Positions 38,131-46,901 are shown, counted from the stretch's first letter. The stretch: DNA of 64,000 nucleotides from Streptantibioticus cattleyicolor NRRL 8057 = DSM 46488 (GCF_000240165.1 NC_017586.1:3348001-3412000); one strand, 5' to 3'. The notes: generated by a model from the letters alone, not told the origin. Numbers and translations are program-made.

Positions 38131-38433
38131 ATGCTGCGCAACGGCCTGGAACCCTGGCATTTGATCATCGTCCTGGTGGCGGCGTTCCTGCTGTTCGGCG
38201 CGAAGCGGCTGCCCGACACCGCGCGGGCGCTCGGCAAGTCGCTGCGGATTCTCAAGAGCGAGACCAAGGCGCTCAAGGAGGACTTCAAGGAGGGCGCGGC
38301 CGGTGAGTCGTCGGCGGCCGGCGGCGCCCAGGGCCCGGCCGGTACGCCGGCGGCGCAGCGCACCATCCAGGCGGCCCCCGGCGACACCGCCAGCGCCCGC
38401 CCGGTCGGCGAGAACAACGCCGCGCAGGGCTGA
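38131..38433 (+). CDS. tatA: Sec-independent translocase TatA
   Basis: A 100-residue TatA-type protein. One N-terminal membrane helix ([14 protein letters not shown]) is followed by the hallmark [18 protein letters not shown] amphipathic helix, a charged stretch ([14 protein letters not shown]) and a disordered tail with [12 protein letters not shown], a segment I associate with Streptomyces TatA. TatA oligomers form the pore for folded twin-arginine substrates. No tatB or tatC is near, so this may be a second TatA copy. ATG 38131 follows AGGTAGGGGAG at ideal spacing; a longer ATG reading from 38041 overlaps the duplicated promoter motif. Confidence 0.9.
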   Translation: MLRNGLEPWHLIIVLVAAFLLFGAKRLPDTARALGKSLRILKSETKALKEDFKEGAAGESSAAGGAQGPAGTPAAQRTIQAAPGDTASARPVGENNAAQG

Positions 38434-38530
38434 GGCGGCGCGGGACGGCGCGCGGCCCGGGGCACGGGGGCGGGCGCGCCCCCTGCCCGCCTCCGCGCGC
38501 GGCGGATCAGGGGGAACGGGTGAACCGGTG

Positions 38531-38556
38531 GGAACCTTTGTGCTTGCTGTGTCGTC
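38531..38556 (+). promoter_or_regulatory. Candidate ECF-sigma promoter
   Basis: GGAAC (38531-38535) and CGTC (38553-38556) with a 17-bp spacer resemble promoters of cell-envelope-stress ECF sigma factors (sigma-E type). They lie about 110 bp upstream of the envelope-protein gene at 38665. Confidence 0.35.
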
Positions 38557-38664
38557 CTTCCGGTAAGGCGCCGGTTCGGACGAAGGCGTACAGGTACCGC
38601 GCGGTGCGTGCGTACCGGAGCCGGAGCAGCACGACCCGTTCACCATCCAAGGAGACGCGCTCCC

Positions 38665-40074
38665 ATGGGCGTTGGCCTCGCCAGAGACACCTCGACCCCG
38701 CGGCGGGCCGCGAGCCTGCTCGCGGCCCTGCTTCTCGCCGCCCTGACCATGGCCGGCGCCCTGCTGGCACCGCCCGCGCACGCCGCCGGTACGGGGCTGG
38801 ACGCGGCGGCCGACGCGCTGAAGAAGAGCCCGGTCTACGTCGACCCGCGGGCCTCCGGCCAGCTCTCCTCGACCGACGCGGACGCGCTGGCCAAGAAGAT
38901 CAAGGACGCCGGCAAGCCGGTCTTCGTGGCCGTGCTGCCCCGCACCGCGGAGTTCCCGCCCCAGACGCTCCTGCGGGACCTGCGCACCAAGGTCGGCATC
39001 GCCGGCGTCTACGCCGTCCGGCTCGGCACCGGCTTCAACGCCGGGGCCGACCCCTCCGTGATCCGGCACACCGCGCTGACCAACCTGGTCGGCGCGGTCA
39101 AGCGCAACGACGCCGCCGGCGCCGCCACCGAGCTCAACGCCTTCGTCGACCAGGCCGACCAGCAGGCCCGCGGCCACGCCCCCGACTCGTGGGGCGGCGG
39201 CTCCGGCTCCGGGGCCGGTGGCGCGATCGCCGCGGGCGTGGTCGTGGTCGCCGCGGCCGGCGGCGGCTACGCGCTGTACCGGCGCAACAAGAAGAAGAAG
39301 GAAGAGCGGCAGCGCGCCGAGCTGGAGACCGTGCGCCGGGTGGTCGATGAGGACATCACCGCCTTCGGCGAGGAACTCGACCGCCTCGACTTCAACCCCT
39401 CCGACCCGCGGGCCACCGACGCCATGCGGCAGGACTACACCCACGCGCTGGACGCCTACGACCGCGCCAAGGCGCTGATCGAGGCCGCCCGCGGTCCGGC
39501 CGATGTCCGGCCGGTGTCCGAGGCGCTGGAGGACGGCCGCTTCTCGCTGGCCACGCTCGCCGCCCGGCGCAACGGTACGCCGCTGCCGGAGCGGCGCGTC
39601 CCGTGCTTCTTCGACCCGCGGCACGGCCCCTCCGTCGCCGACGTGCAGTGGGCGCCCCCCGGCGGGGTGCCGCGTACGGTGCCGGCCTGCGCGGCCGACG
39701 CCGCCCGGCTGGCCGACGGCCACGAGCCGATGACCCGTACCGTGCAGACCGCGACCGGCCCCCAGCCGTACTGGGACGCGGGTCCGGCGTACGCCCCGTG
39801 GGCCGGCGGCTACTTCGGCGGCGGGCTGCTGCCCGGGCTGCTGGTGGGCACCCTGCTCGGCAGCGCGCTCAGCTCCCCCGCGTACGCCTACGGCGAGCCG
39901 ATGGGCGGCTTCGGCGGCGGCGAGATGGGGGGCGGCCCGGAAGGCGGTGACTACACCGGCTCCGACTTCAACCCGAACGACTTCGGCGGCTTCGGCGGGG
40001 ACGGCGGTTTCGGCGGCGGCTTCGGTGACGGCGGCGGGAACGACAACGGGGGCTTCGGCGGCGGCGACTGGTGA
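38665..40074 (+). CDS. Exported membrane-anchored protein with Gly-rich tail
   Basis: A 469-residue protein of unknown function. A signal peptide (LLAALLLAALTMAGALLAPP, cleaved near AHAA, residue 42) precedes an extracytoplasmic domain of ~140 residues. A Gly/Ser-rich hinge and one membrane helix (about residues 187-207) come next, followed by a basic RRNKKKKEERQR stop-transfer, a coiled region, and a second hydrophobic stretch (GGLLPGLLVGTLLGSAL). The C-terminus is a Gly/Phe-rich tail ending GGFGGGDW. Tail and topology recall the TPM/YgcG class of envelope proteins, but the TPM domain itself is not obvious. ATG 38665 follows AAGGAGA. A candidate ECF promoter lies upstream. Confidence 0.65.
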   Translation: MGVGLARDTSTPRRAASLLAALLLAALTMAGALLAPPAHAAGTGLDAAADALKKSPVYVDPRASGQLSSTDADALAKKIKDAGKPVFVAVLPRTAEFPPQTLLRDLRTKVGIAGVYAVRLGTGFNAGADPSVIRHTALTNLVGAVKRNDAAGAATELNAFVDQADQQARGHAPDSWGGGSGSGAGGAIAAGVVVVAAAGGGYALYRRNKKKKEERQRAELETVRRVVDEDITAFGEELDRLDFNPSDPRATDAMRQDYTHALDAYDRAKALIEAARGPADVRPVSEALEDGRFSLATLAARRNGTPLPERRVPCFFDPRHGPSVADVQWAPPGGVPRTVPACAADAARLADGHEPMTRTVQTATGPQPYWDAGPAYAPWAGGYFGGGLLPGLLVGTLLGSALSSPAYAYGEPMGGFGGGEMGGGPEGGDYTGSDFNPNDFGGFGGDGGFGGGFGDGGGNDNGGFGGGDW

Positions 40075-40161
40075 CCGGCCGGGCCCGGCGCGCTTGGACG
40101 TGCCGGGCCCGGGTACCCGAGCGGCGCGGGACCCCGGCAGCCGCACGGAAGGACGCCACCG

Positions 40162-40827
40162 ATGGCCGGCACCCCGGCATCCGCCGACGAGCGCTACGAC
40201 GCCTCCCCCTTCGTGCCGTCCGGGGCCGGGCTGGACGAACTGCGGCGGGCCGCGGCCGGCTGTGAGGGGTGCCCGCTGCACCGCGACGCGACGCAGACGG
40301 TCTTCGGCGAGGGCGACCCCGCGGCCCGGGTCGTCCTCGTCGGTGAGCAACCCGGCGACCAGGAGGACCGGCGCGGCCACCCGTTCGTCGGCCCGGCCGG
40401 CAAGGTGCTCACCCGGGCGCTGGACGACGCCGGGATCGATCCGGCGCTGGCGTACGTGACCAACGCCGTCAAGCACTTCAAGTACACCCGGGCCGAACGC
40501 GGCAAGCGGCGCATCCACAAGGCGCCCAGCCTGCGCGAGACGACCGCCTGCCGGCCCTGGCTCGCCGCCGAGCTGCGGCTGGTCGACCCCGACGTGGTGG
40601 TCGCGCTCGGCGCCACCGCCGGCAAGGATCTGCTCGGCCCCTCCTTCCGCGTCACCACGCAGCGCGGCGTCCTGCTCCCGCTGCCCGCCCTCGACGGCGG
40701 CGACCCGCCCGGGGCCGAGGTCCTGGCCACCATCCACCCCTCGGCGGTCCTGCGCGCCACCGACCGCGACGAGGCCTACGCCGGCCTGGTGACCGACCTC
40801 CGCACCGCCGCCCGGGCCCTGGCCTGA
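40162..40827 (+). CDS. udgX: UdgX-type uracil-DNA glycosylase
   Basis: A 221-residue family-4-related uracil-DNA glycosylase. Motif A is GEQPGDQEDRRGHPFVGPAGK; Cys residues in CEGCPLH near the N-terminus and in ETTACRPW suit the 4Fe-4S cluster. The diagnostic element is GKRRIHKAPS with His119, the residue that in mycobacterial UdgX becomes covalently joined to the abasic deoxyribose after uracil removal. Motif B is IHPSAVLR. UdgX is uracil-specific and forms a suicide-like DNA adduct. ATG 40162 follows CGGAAGGACG. The gene is monocistronic, between the envelope protein and the conservon. Confidence 0.88.
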   Translation: MAGTPASADERYDASPFVPSGAGLDELRRAAAGCEGCPLHRDATQTVFGEGDPAARVVLVGEQPGDQEDRRGHPFVGPAGKVLTRALDDAGIDPALAYVTNAVKHFKYTRAERGKRRIHKAPSLRETTACRPWLAAELRLVDPDVVVALGATAGKDLLGPSFRVTTQRGVLLPLPALDGGDPPGAEVLATIHPSAVLRATDRDEAYAGLVTDLRTAARALA

Positions 40828-41215
40828 GGCCGCTCCCGCAGGGCGGCCGGGCGGACGGCGCCGCCGGGTGGTGGAAGCGGACGTCGTGCCCCGCGCCCGC
40901 CCCGGGCGCGGCGAAGCGGGCGTTGCCGGCTCGCCCCGGAGCGCGCGGGCCCCGGTGGAGTGTCCGCCGCCGGCATCGCCCCCACGCGGGCGCTGCCCCC
41001 GGCCCGCGCCGGCCCCCCACGCGGGCATGACCCGACGGCACCCCCCACGGGAGCGTCCGGTTGTTGGACATGGCCTGCTCAACTTCCTTGTCAGTTGGGT
41101 AACATGAGCGTTCTCGCGCGCGGTGCGGCGCGTTCCGGTTTCTGGTGTCCGCGGGGGAGCGGGGCTGGGGCGGGCACGCCGTTCGGCTCTTTCGCCCGAC
41201 GCCCATGAGGACTTG
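40828..41215 (+). other. 388-bp intergenic region, udgX / conservon
   Basis: No gene seen. It holds the hairpin described separately, then GC-rich sequence. Near the conservon it becomes less GC-rich (TTGTTGGACATGGCCTGCTC), with TAACAT at 41100-41105 as a possible -10 element about 110 bp before cvnA. No clear operator. Confidence 0.4.
40891..40911 (+). terminator. Hairpin after udgX, probable terminator
   Basis: CCGCGCCCG (40891-40899) pairs perfectly with CGGGCGCGG (40903-40911) over a 3-nt loop, 64 bp past the udgX stop. Confidence 0.45.
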
Positions 41216-42769
41216 ATGTCAGCAACCACCGCCACTCGTCCCCACCGGGCGCGTCCGCCGCTCGGCCGGGCGCTGCTCACGGCTCCGGTCACGGCGCTGG
41301 TCACGGCCGCCGCCTGCTACCTGGTACGGGAACTCGCCCCGGAGGACGGACGTGCCGGGGCGACCGTGGTCGCGGTGACCGCCGCCGTCCTGGTGACCGT
41401 CTGCGCCACCGCGGCCGCGTACGGGCTGCGGGCCGCCCGGCACTTCCGGGAGCAGGCCGACGAGGCCCGGCGGGAGGCCGCCGCGCTGCGCGACCGGCTC
41501 GGCGGACTGGAGACCGACGCCGCGCAGCTGGCCGCCGAGACCGTACCGGCCCTGGTCACCAAGGTGCGCGGCGGGATGTCGGCGGGGAGCGCGCTGGCCG
41601 AGGTGGAGCGCCCCGGCAACCCGACGTTCCAGCACGTCCTGCGCGTCCTCGGCGAGGAGATCGCCCGGGGCGAGCGGATGCGCACCGCCGCCATGACCGC
41701 CTGCGCCAGCGCCGCCGGGCGGGTCCAGGCGCTGGCCACCAGCATGCTCGCCGACCTGCGCGAGATGGAGATGCGCCACGGCGAGGAGGTCCTGGGCGAC
41801 CTGCTCGCCCTCGACCACTCCACCGCGCAGGCGGGCCGGCTGGCGGACAGCATCGCGGTGCTGACCGGCGGACGTTCCGGCCGGCGCTGGACCAAGCCGA
41901 TCGTGATGGAGTCCATCCTGCGCGGCGCGGTCGGCCGGATCAGCGCCTACCAGCGGGTGCGGCTGCACTCGGCGAGCACCGCGGCGGTGGCCGGACACGC
42001 CGCCGAGGGCGTGATGCACGCGCTCGCCGAGCTGATGGACAACGCCACCAACTTCTCCCCTCCCACCGAGGAGGTCCACGTCTACGTGGAGGAGCTGACC
42101 ACCGGGGTGGTCGTCACCATCGAGGACGGCGGCCTGGCGATGAGCCCGGAGAAGCTGCGCCGGGCCGAACACGCGGTCTCCGCCGAGCGGTTGGACCTCA
42201 CCACGCTCACCGGCACCCGGCTCGGGCTGCCCGTGGTCGGCTGCCTGGCCCGCAAGCACGGGCTGAAGGTGAGCTTCCGGCCCTCCTCGCGCGGCGGCAC
42301 CGGGGCGGTCGTGCTCATCCCGCGCGAGCTGATCACCGAGGTGCGGCAGCGTGAACGCGTCAGCGGGACCCGGTCGCAGGCCCCCGGCGACTCCGGCACC
42401 GCACGCCCGGTGCCCGCCCGCCGCACCGCGACGGCGGCCACGCCCGAAGTCCCCGCCGCCGAGCGGACGTTGGAGCTGACCGCCGTCCCGCGGCCGGCCC
42501 CCGCACCGGAGGCGGACCCCGCGCAACCGCTGCCCAAGCGCCCCCGCGGCCGTACCCTCGCCGCCGCCCGGGCGGCGACCGCCGCGGCGGCGGAACGGCC
42601 CAAGCGGGCCCGGGCGAACGACGCCGGCGCCCGGTTCAGCGCGTTCCGCCAGGCGAGCCGGGACGCCGCCGCCGCGTCCGCCGACCGGCCGAAGGACCAC
42701 CCCGGGACCCCGCCGCACGGCACCATCACGCCGCCCGGTCCGGACTCGGCGGAGCACGGCGCCCCGTGA
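41216..42769 (+). CDS. cvnA: Conservon sensor-like ATPase CvnA
   Basis: A 517-residue membrane protein: two helices (about residues 18-36 and 48-72), a coiled linker, then a GHKL ATPase with N-box ELMDNATNFSPP and G1 box IEDGGLAMSP (residues ~260-385). No phosphoacceptor His box is evident, as usual for conservon CvnA proteins, so it signals to the small GTPase rather than by a classical two-component route. The C-terminal ~130 residues are Ala/Pro/Arg-rich and disordered. ATG 41216 follows GAGGA at 6 nt. The cluster cvnA-B-C-D-P450 has the standard order. Confidence 0.9.
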   Translation: MSATTATRPHRARPPLGRALLTAPVTALVTAAACYLVRELAPEDGRAGATVVAVTAAVLVTVCATAAAYGLRAARHFREQADEARREAAALRDRLGGLETDAAQLAAETVPALVTKVRGGMSAGSALAEVERPGNPTFQHVLRVLGEEIARGERMRTAAMTACASAAGRVQALATSMLADLREMEMRHGEEVLGDLLALDHSTAQAGRLADSIAVLTGGRSGRRWTKPIVMESILRGAVGRISAYQRVRLHSASTAAVAGHAAEGVMHALAELMDNATNFSPPTEEVHVYVEELTTGVVVTIEDGGLAMSPEKLRRAEHAVSAERLDLTTLTGTRLGLPVVGCLARKHGLKVSFRPSSRGGTGAVVLIPRELITEVRQRERVSGTRSQAPGDSGTARPVPARRTATAATPEVPAAERTLELTAVPRPAPAPEADPAQPLPKRPRGRTLAAARAATAAAAERPKRARANDAGARFSAFRQASRDAAAASADRPKDHPGTPPHGTITPPGPDSAEHGAP

Positions 42770-42888
42770 CCGTCCCCGGCGGCCGGCCGCCGACCGCTCA
42801 CCGGGCGGCCCGGCCGCACCGCAGTACCACCACACCGAAAGGGAGGCAGGGGGCCGCACCGCAAGGACGCCACGCCCCCGCAACCGCG

Positions 42889-43311
42889 ATGTCGCAGACC
42901 GAGACCCGTGACCTCGACTGGCTGCTGGAGAACCTCGTGCAGCGCACCCCCGGCACCCGGCACGCCCTGGTGCTCTCCCGGGACGGCCTGAAACTGTGCC
43001 GGACCTCCGGGCTCACCGTGGACCAGGCCGACCAGCTCGCCGCGATCGCCTCGGGCATCCAGAGCCTGGCGCACGGCGCGTCCGTGGAGTTCGGCGACGG
43101 CAGCGGCGGGGTGCGGCAGTCGATGACCGAGTTCCACGGCGGGCTGCTGTTCATCGTGGAGGCCGGCCACGGCGCCCACCTGGCGGTGGTGGCCGAGGAC
43201 GACGCCGACGCCGGGGTGATCGGGCACAACATGACCGAGCTGGTGGAGCAGCTCGGCGAGTACCTGAGCACGCCGCCCCGGGTGCCCGGGGCGGACGCCC
43301 GGTCCGCGTGA
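42889..43311 (+). CDS. cvnB: Conservon roadblock/LC7 protein CvnB
   Basis: A 140-residue roadblock/LC7-domain protein (DLDWLLENLVQRTPGTRHAL, VLSRDGLKLCRTSGL, FIVEAGHGAHLAVVAEDDAD). In conservons CvnB binds the GTPase CvnD and acts as its regulator, like MglB for MglA. ATG 42889 gives a family-length protein; an ATG at 42766 would start inside the CvnA stop region. The 119-bp gap from cvnA is unusually long for this operon. The last base of its TGA is the first base of the cvnC ATG. Confidence 0.92.
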   Translation: MSQTETRDLDWLLENLVQRTPGTRHALVLSRDGLKLCRTSGLTVDQADQLAAIASGIQSLAHGASVEFGDGSGGVRQSMTEFHGGLLFIVEAGHGAHLAVVAEDDADAGVIGHNMTELVEQLGEYLSTPPRVPGADARSA

Positions 43312-43697
43312 TGCGGCGGCGGATCGACAGCGAGGATCCGGACCGGCTGTACACCGTCACCGGCGGGCGCAGCCGTCCGGACGACGCCTTCGACCTGGTC
43401 ACGCTGATCGTCAGCGAATGCGGGCCGGCGCCGGGCATGCAGTCCGAGCACGCCCGGATCCTGCGGATGTGCGAACGGCCCACCGCCGTCGTGGAGATCT
43501 CCGCGGAGCTGGGCATGCCGGTGAGCGTGGTCAAGATCCTGCTCGGTGATCTGCTCGCCACCGGGCGGATCACCGCCCGCCATCCGCAGGTGGCCACGGT
43601 GGCGCCGCCGTCCGGCACCGGCGGGACGGCCGCCGAGGCGCCGCTGCCCGACCCCGAACTGTTGAAGCAGGTGCTCGTTGGACTACAGAACCTCTGA
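43311..43697 (+). CDS. cvnC: Conservon DUF742 protein CvnC
   Basis: A 128-residue DUF742 protein. Core: LYTVTGGRSRP, FDLVTLIVSE, ILRMCERPTAVVEISAELGM, then VSVVKILLGDLLATGRI, a winged-helix-like segment, and a short C-terminal helix PELLKQVLVGLQ. The precise role in the CvnABCD complex is unknown; it probably links CvnB/CvnD to the output. It overlaps cvnB by 1 nt and cvnD by 20 nt, so the three are translated in tandem. Confidence 0.92.
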   Translation: MRRRIDSEDPDRLYTVTGGRSRPDDAFDLVTLIVSECGPAPGMQSEHARILRMCERPTAVVEISAELGMPVSVVKILLGDLLATGRITARHPQVATVAPPSGTGGTAAEAPLPDPELLKQVLVGLQNL

Positions 43698-44331
43698 AGC
43701 GGACGCCCGGACGGCCGCGCCCGCTCCGCCCGCGCCGACCGCCGGTACCCGGGAGCACGTTCCGCTGCGGGCCACCGCCGACACCGGCCTGAAGATCGTC
43801 ATCGTCGGCGGGTTCGGGGTGGGCAAGACCACCATGGTCCGCTCGGTCAGCGAGATACGCCCGCTGAACACCGAGGAGACCATGACCCGGGCGGGCGTGG
43901 GCATCGACGAGCCGGGGGTGGGGACGAAGACCACCACCACCGTGGCCTTCGACTTCGGCCGGATCAGCCTGGACGAGCGCAACGTGCTCTACCTGTTCGG
44001 GGCGCCCGGGCAGGAACGTTTCTGGTTCCTGTGGGACCGGCTGTTCAGCGGCACCCTGGGGGCGGTCGTCCTGGTCGACACCCGGCGGCTGGCCGACTCC
44101 TGGTACGCCATCGACCGCCTGGAGCACCACGGGATGCCGTTCGTGGTGGCCCGCAACAACTTCGGCGAGCCGGCGCACTCGCTCCAGCAGGTGCGCGACG
44201 CGCTCTCGCTCGCCGACGACGTCCCGGTGGTCGACTGCGACGCGCGGGACCGGGCGTCGAGCAAGGCGGTGCTGATCGCGCTCGTCAATCACCTGTACAC
44301 GCTGTCCCTGGCCCGGGAGAAGACGCCGTGA
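43678..44331 (+). CDS. cvnD: Conservon small GTPase CvnD
   Basis: A 217-residue Ras-like/MglA-type GTPase. P-loop is GGFGVGKTTMVRS, switch/G3 region is LFGAPGQERFWF, and VDTRRLADSW follows. The NKxD specificity motif is degenerate (ARNNFGEP), as often in CvnD. No good ATG or GTG exists at the start; TTG 43678 is the only frame-open initiator giving a family N-terminus, and it lies inside cvnC. Its stop overlaps the P450 start (GTGA). It is the molecular switch of the conservon. Confidence 0.9.
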   Translation: MDYRTSEADARTAAPAPPAPTAGTREHVPLRATADTGLKIVIVGGFGVGKTTMVRSVSEIRPLNTEETMTRAGVGIDEPGVGTKTTTTVAFDFGRISLDERNVLYLFGAPGQERFWFLWDRLFSGTLGAVVLVDTRRLADSWYAIDRLEHHGMPFVVARNNFGEPAHSLQQVRDALSLADDVPVVDCDARDRASSKAVLIALVNHLYTLSLAREKTP

Positions 44332-45584
44332 CCGACCCGACCCCCGCCACCGGATGCCCGGCGCACCCGGACGCGCTGCCGCTCAGTGGTCCGCGCTACC
44401 AGCAGACCCCGGCCGAGCTGTACCGCCGGATGCGCCACGAGTACGGACCGGTGGCCCCGATCCTGCTGGACGGCGGGGTGCCGGCCTGGCTGGTGCTGGG
44501 CTACCGCGAGGTGCTCCATGTCACCGGCAACGACCAGCTCTTCGCCCGGGACTCGCGGCGCTGGCACGCCTGGTCGCGGATCCCGCCCGACTGGCCGCTG
44601 CTGCCGTTCGTGGGCTACCAGCCCTCGGTGCTCTTCACCGAGGGCGCCGAGCACCGGCGGCGGGCCGGGGCGATCAGCGAGGCGCTGTCCGGGGTGGACC
44701 AGTTCGAGCTGCGGGCGCACTGCGAACGCGTCGCCGACGAGCTGATCGACGCCTTCGCGGGCAGCGGCGAGGCCGACCTGATGGCCGATCTGGCGCACCC
44801 GCTGCCGCTGCTGGCCGCGATCTGGATGGTCGGCCTGCCCGGCGCGGCCACCCAGGACCTGGTCCGCGACCTGACCGCCTCGCTGGACGTGGTGGAGGGC
44901 GTCGACCCGGTGGCCGCCTACCAGCGGGTGCAGGACCGCATCCAGCACCTGGTGGCGCAGCGGCGGAGCGGTCCGACGGCGGACGTCACCTCGCGGATGC
45001 TGGAGCACCCGGCCGGGCTCACCGACGACGAGGTGGTCCAGGACCTGATCTCGGTGATCGCCGCCGCCCAGCAGCCCACCGCCAACTGGATCGGCAACAC
45101 GCTGCGGCTGATGCTCACCGACGACCGGTTCGCCATCACCCTGTCCGGCGGGCGGCGCAGCGTCGGCCAGGCGCTCAACGAGGTGCTGTGGGAGGACACC
45201 CCGACGCAGAACTTCATCGGCCGCTGGGCGGTGCGCGACACCCAGCTCGGCGGGCGGCGCATCAAGGAGGGGGACTGCCTGGTGCTGGGCCTGGCGGCGG
45301 CCAACACCGACCCGCAGGTGCGCCCGGACGCCCACGCCGGTCCCGGCGGCAACCACGCCCACATGTCCTTCAGCCACGGCGAGCACCAATGCCCGTACCC
45401 CGCACCGGAGTTGGCCGAGGTGATCGCCCGGACGGCGGTCGAGGTGCTGCTCGACCGGCTGCCGGACGTGGTGCTGGCGGTGCCCGCCGAGAGGTTGGTG
45501 TGGCGGCCGTCGGTGTGGATGCGCGGCCTGGAGGCGCTGCCGGTGGAGTTCACCCCGTCGTACGCCGTCGGCCCCGCCCGCTAA
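44328..45584 (+). CDS. cvnE: Conservon cytochrome P450 lacking ExxR (CYP157-like)
   Basis: A 418-residue P450-fold protein, the fifth conservon gene. The haem-Cys region is FSHGEHQCPYPAPELAE with Cys355, lacking the usual Gly two residues later. The K-helix motif that is ExxR in nearly all P450s reads NEVLWEDTP, Glu285...Trp288. The I-helix oxygen-activation motif is also non-standard (AAAQQPTAN in place of AGxxT). This loss of ExxR is the known peculiarity of the CYP157 family of Streptomyces, which occurs in conservons. It starts at GTG 44328 coupled to cvnD. Catalysis is doubtful or redox-partner dependent; a haem-sensor role is possible. Confidence 0.88.
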   Translation: MTDPTPATGCPAHPDALPLSGPRYQQTPAELYRRMRHEYGPVAPILLDGGVPAWLVLGYREVLHVTGNDQLFARDSRRWHAWSRIPPDWPLLPFVGYQPSVLFTEGAEHRRRAGAISEALSGVDQFELRAHCERVADELIDAFAGSGEADLMADLAHPLPLLAAIWMVGLPGAATQDLVRDLTASLDVVEGVDPVAAYQRVQDRIQHLVAQRRSGPTADVTSRMLEHPAGLTDDEVVQDLISVIAAAQQPTANWIGNTLRLMLTDDRFAITLSGGRRSVGQALNEVLWEDTPTQNFIGRWAVRDTQLGGRRIKEGDCLVLGLAAANTDPQVRPDAHAGPGGNHAHMSFSHGEHQCPYPAPELAEVIARTAVEVLLDRLPDVVLAVPAERLVWRPSVWMRGLEALPVEFTPSYAVGPAR

Positions 45585-46801
45585 CCGGCCGCCGGGGTGA
45601 AGCGGACCCGTACCGACTCCGGGCCGCGGGTGAAGACGCCGCGTTCGACCGGGAGGTGGCCGTCGGCGAGGCGGACGTCCGGCATGGCGTCCAGCAGCAG
45701 GCCGACGCCCGTCTCGACCTCGGCCTTGGCGAGCAGCGCGCCGACGCAGAAGTGGCGGCCGAGGGCGAACGCGAGGTGGTCGGCGGCGGCCGAGAAGGCG
45801 TTGTCGGTGGCGAGGTCGGTGCGGAAGATGTCGAAGGTGTCGGGGTCGGCGTAGCGTTCCTCGTCCCGGTTGGCGGCGCCGATCAGGCAGGTGACGGTGG
45901 CGCCGGCGCGGATCACGCCGCCGCTGACCTCGACGTCCTCGGCGGCCTGCCGCATGATCATGTGCACCGGCGGGGTGTAGCGCAGCGTCTCGGCGAACGC
46001 CCGGGCGATCAGCGACCGGTCCGCGCGGACCGCGGCGAGCTGCTCGGGGTGGCGCAGCAGGTTGGCGAAGACCGAGGCGATCGCCTTGTCGGTGGTCTCG
46101 CCGCCGGCCGCCAGCAGCAGGCTGCAGAACGCCTTGACGTCCTCGTCGCTCATCCGGGTGCCGTCCACCTCGGCGGCGCACAGCGCGGAGAGCAGGTCGT
46201 CCCCGGGGTGCGCGCGGCGCTCGGCGATGACCGGCAGCAGGTAGGCGGCGAACTCCTCACGGGTACGCGCCCCGGCCGCCGCCACCTCCGGGTCGCCCGA
46301 CAGGTTGCCCAGGAACGCGATGACCGAGGTGTACCAGGTGTGGAAGCGGTCGTGGTCCGCCTTGTCCAGGCCGAGCATGTCGGCGATGACGTTCACCGGG
46401 AAGCGGGTGGCGAACTGGGCCACCAGGTCGGCCTCGCCGGCCGTGCGGAAGGCGTCGATCAGCTCCCGCGCGTTGCGTTCGATCACCGGCAGGAACTTCT
46501 CCTGGAGTTCCCTGCCGCGGAACGCGGGGGCGACCAGGGCCCGCCGTACCGCGTGTTCGCGCCCGCTCATCTGGAGGATGGTGCGGCCGTGCACCGGCTC
46601 GATCTGCCACTGGTAGTTGTCGGTGGTGAACACCGGGTCCTTGAAGGCCCGGGCGACGTCCTCGTAGCGGGAGAGGATGTAGCTGCGGGTGGGCTCGTGC
46701 CAGATCAGCGGGGCCTCGCGGCGCATGACGCGGTAGGCGGGGTAGGGGTCCGCGGCGAACTCGGGCGACAGGATGTCGGCCACGTGCCGTTCCGTTGTCA
46801 T
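45581..46801 (-). CDS. Cytochrome P450 (canonical)
   Basis: A 406-residue soluble bacterial P450. All motifs are standard: I-helix LLLAAGGETTDKA, K-helix ETLRYTPP (ExxR), PERF-like region DEERYADPDTFDIFR, and haem loop FALGRHFCVGALLAKAE. It faces the conservon P450 and their stop codons overlap by 3-4 nt (TAA on +, TAG on -). No ferredoxin or ferredoxin reductase is nearby. The pairing of an ExxR-less and a canonical P450 next to a conservon recalls the CYP157/CYP156 neighbourhoods in S. coelicolor, but I cannot assign this one to a family. ATG 46801. Confidence 0.92.
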   Translation of the reverse strand: MTTERHVADILSPEFAADPYPAYRVMRREAPLIWHEPTRSYILSRYEDVARAFKDPVFTTDNYQWQIEPVHGRTILQMSGREHAVRRALVAPAFRGRELQEKFLPVIERNARELIDAFRTAGEADLVAQFATRFPVNVIADMLGLDKADHDRFHTWYTSVIAFLGNLSGDPEVAAAGARTREEFAAYLLPVIAERRAHPGDDLLSALCAAEVDGTRMSDEDVKAFCSLLLAAGGETTDKAIASVFANLLRHPEQLAAVRADRSLIARAFAETLRYTPPVHMIMRQAAEDVEVSGGVIRAGATVTCLIGAANRDEERYADPDTFDIFRTDLATDNAFSAAADHLAFALGRHFCVGALLAKAEVETGVGLLLDAMPDVRLADGHLPVERGVFTRGPESVRVRFTPAAG

Positions 46802-46901
46802 GGCGCTCCCTCAACTCGTACATGCCGGTGGGCCGGACACCGCAAGGCTAAGGAGCGGTGATCGCGGCCACCAGAGGGAGATCGGGGAAAATGCGGGCCG
46901 G

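Noticed and set aside
34119-38465. A single 1448-codon minus-strand frame covering both ABC exporter genes
   Set aside because: Only the part from GTG 36155 encodes an exporter; upstream it is an out-of-frame reading of the partner gene.
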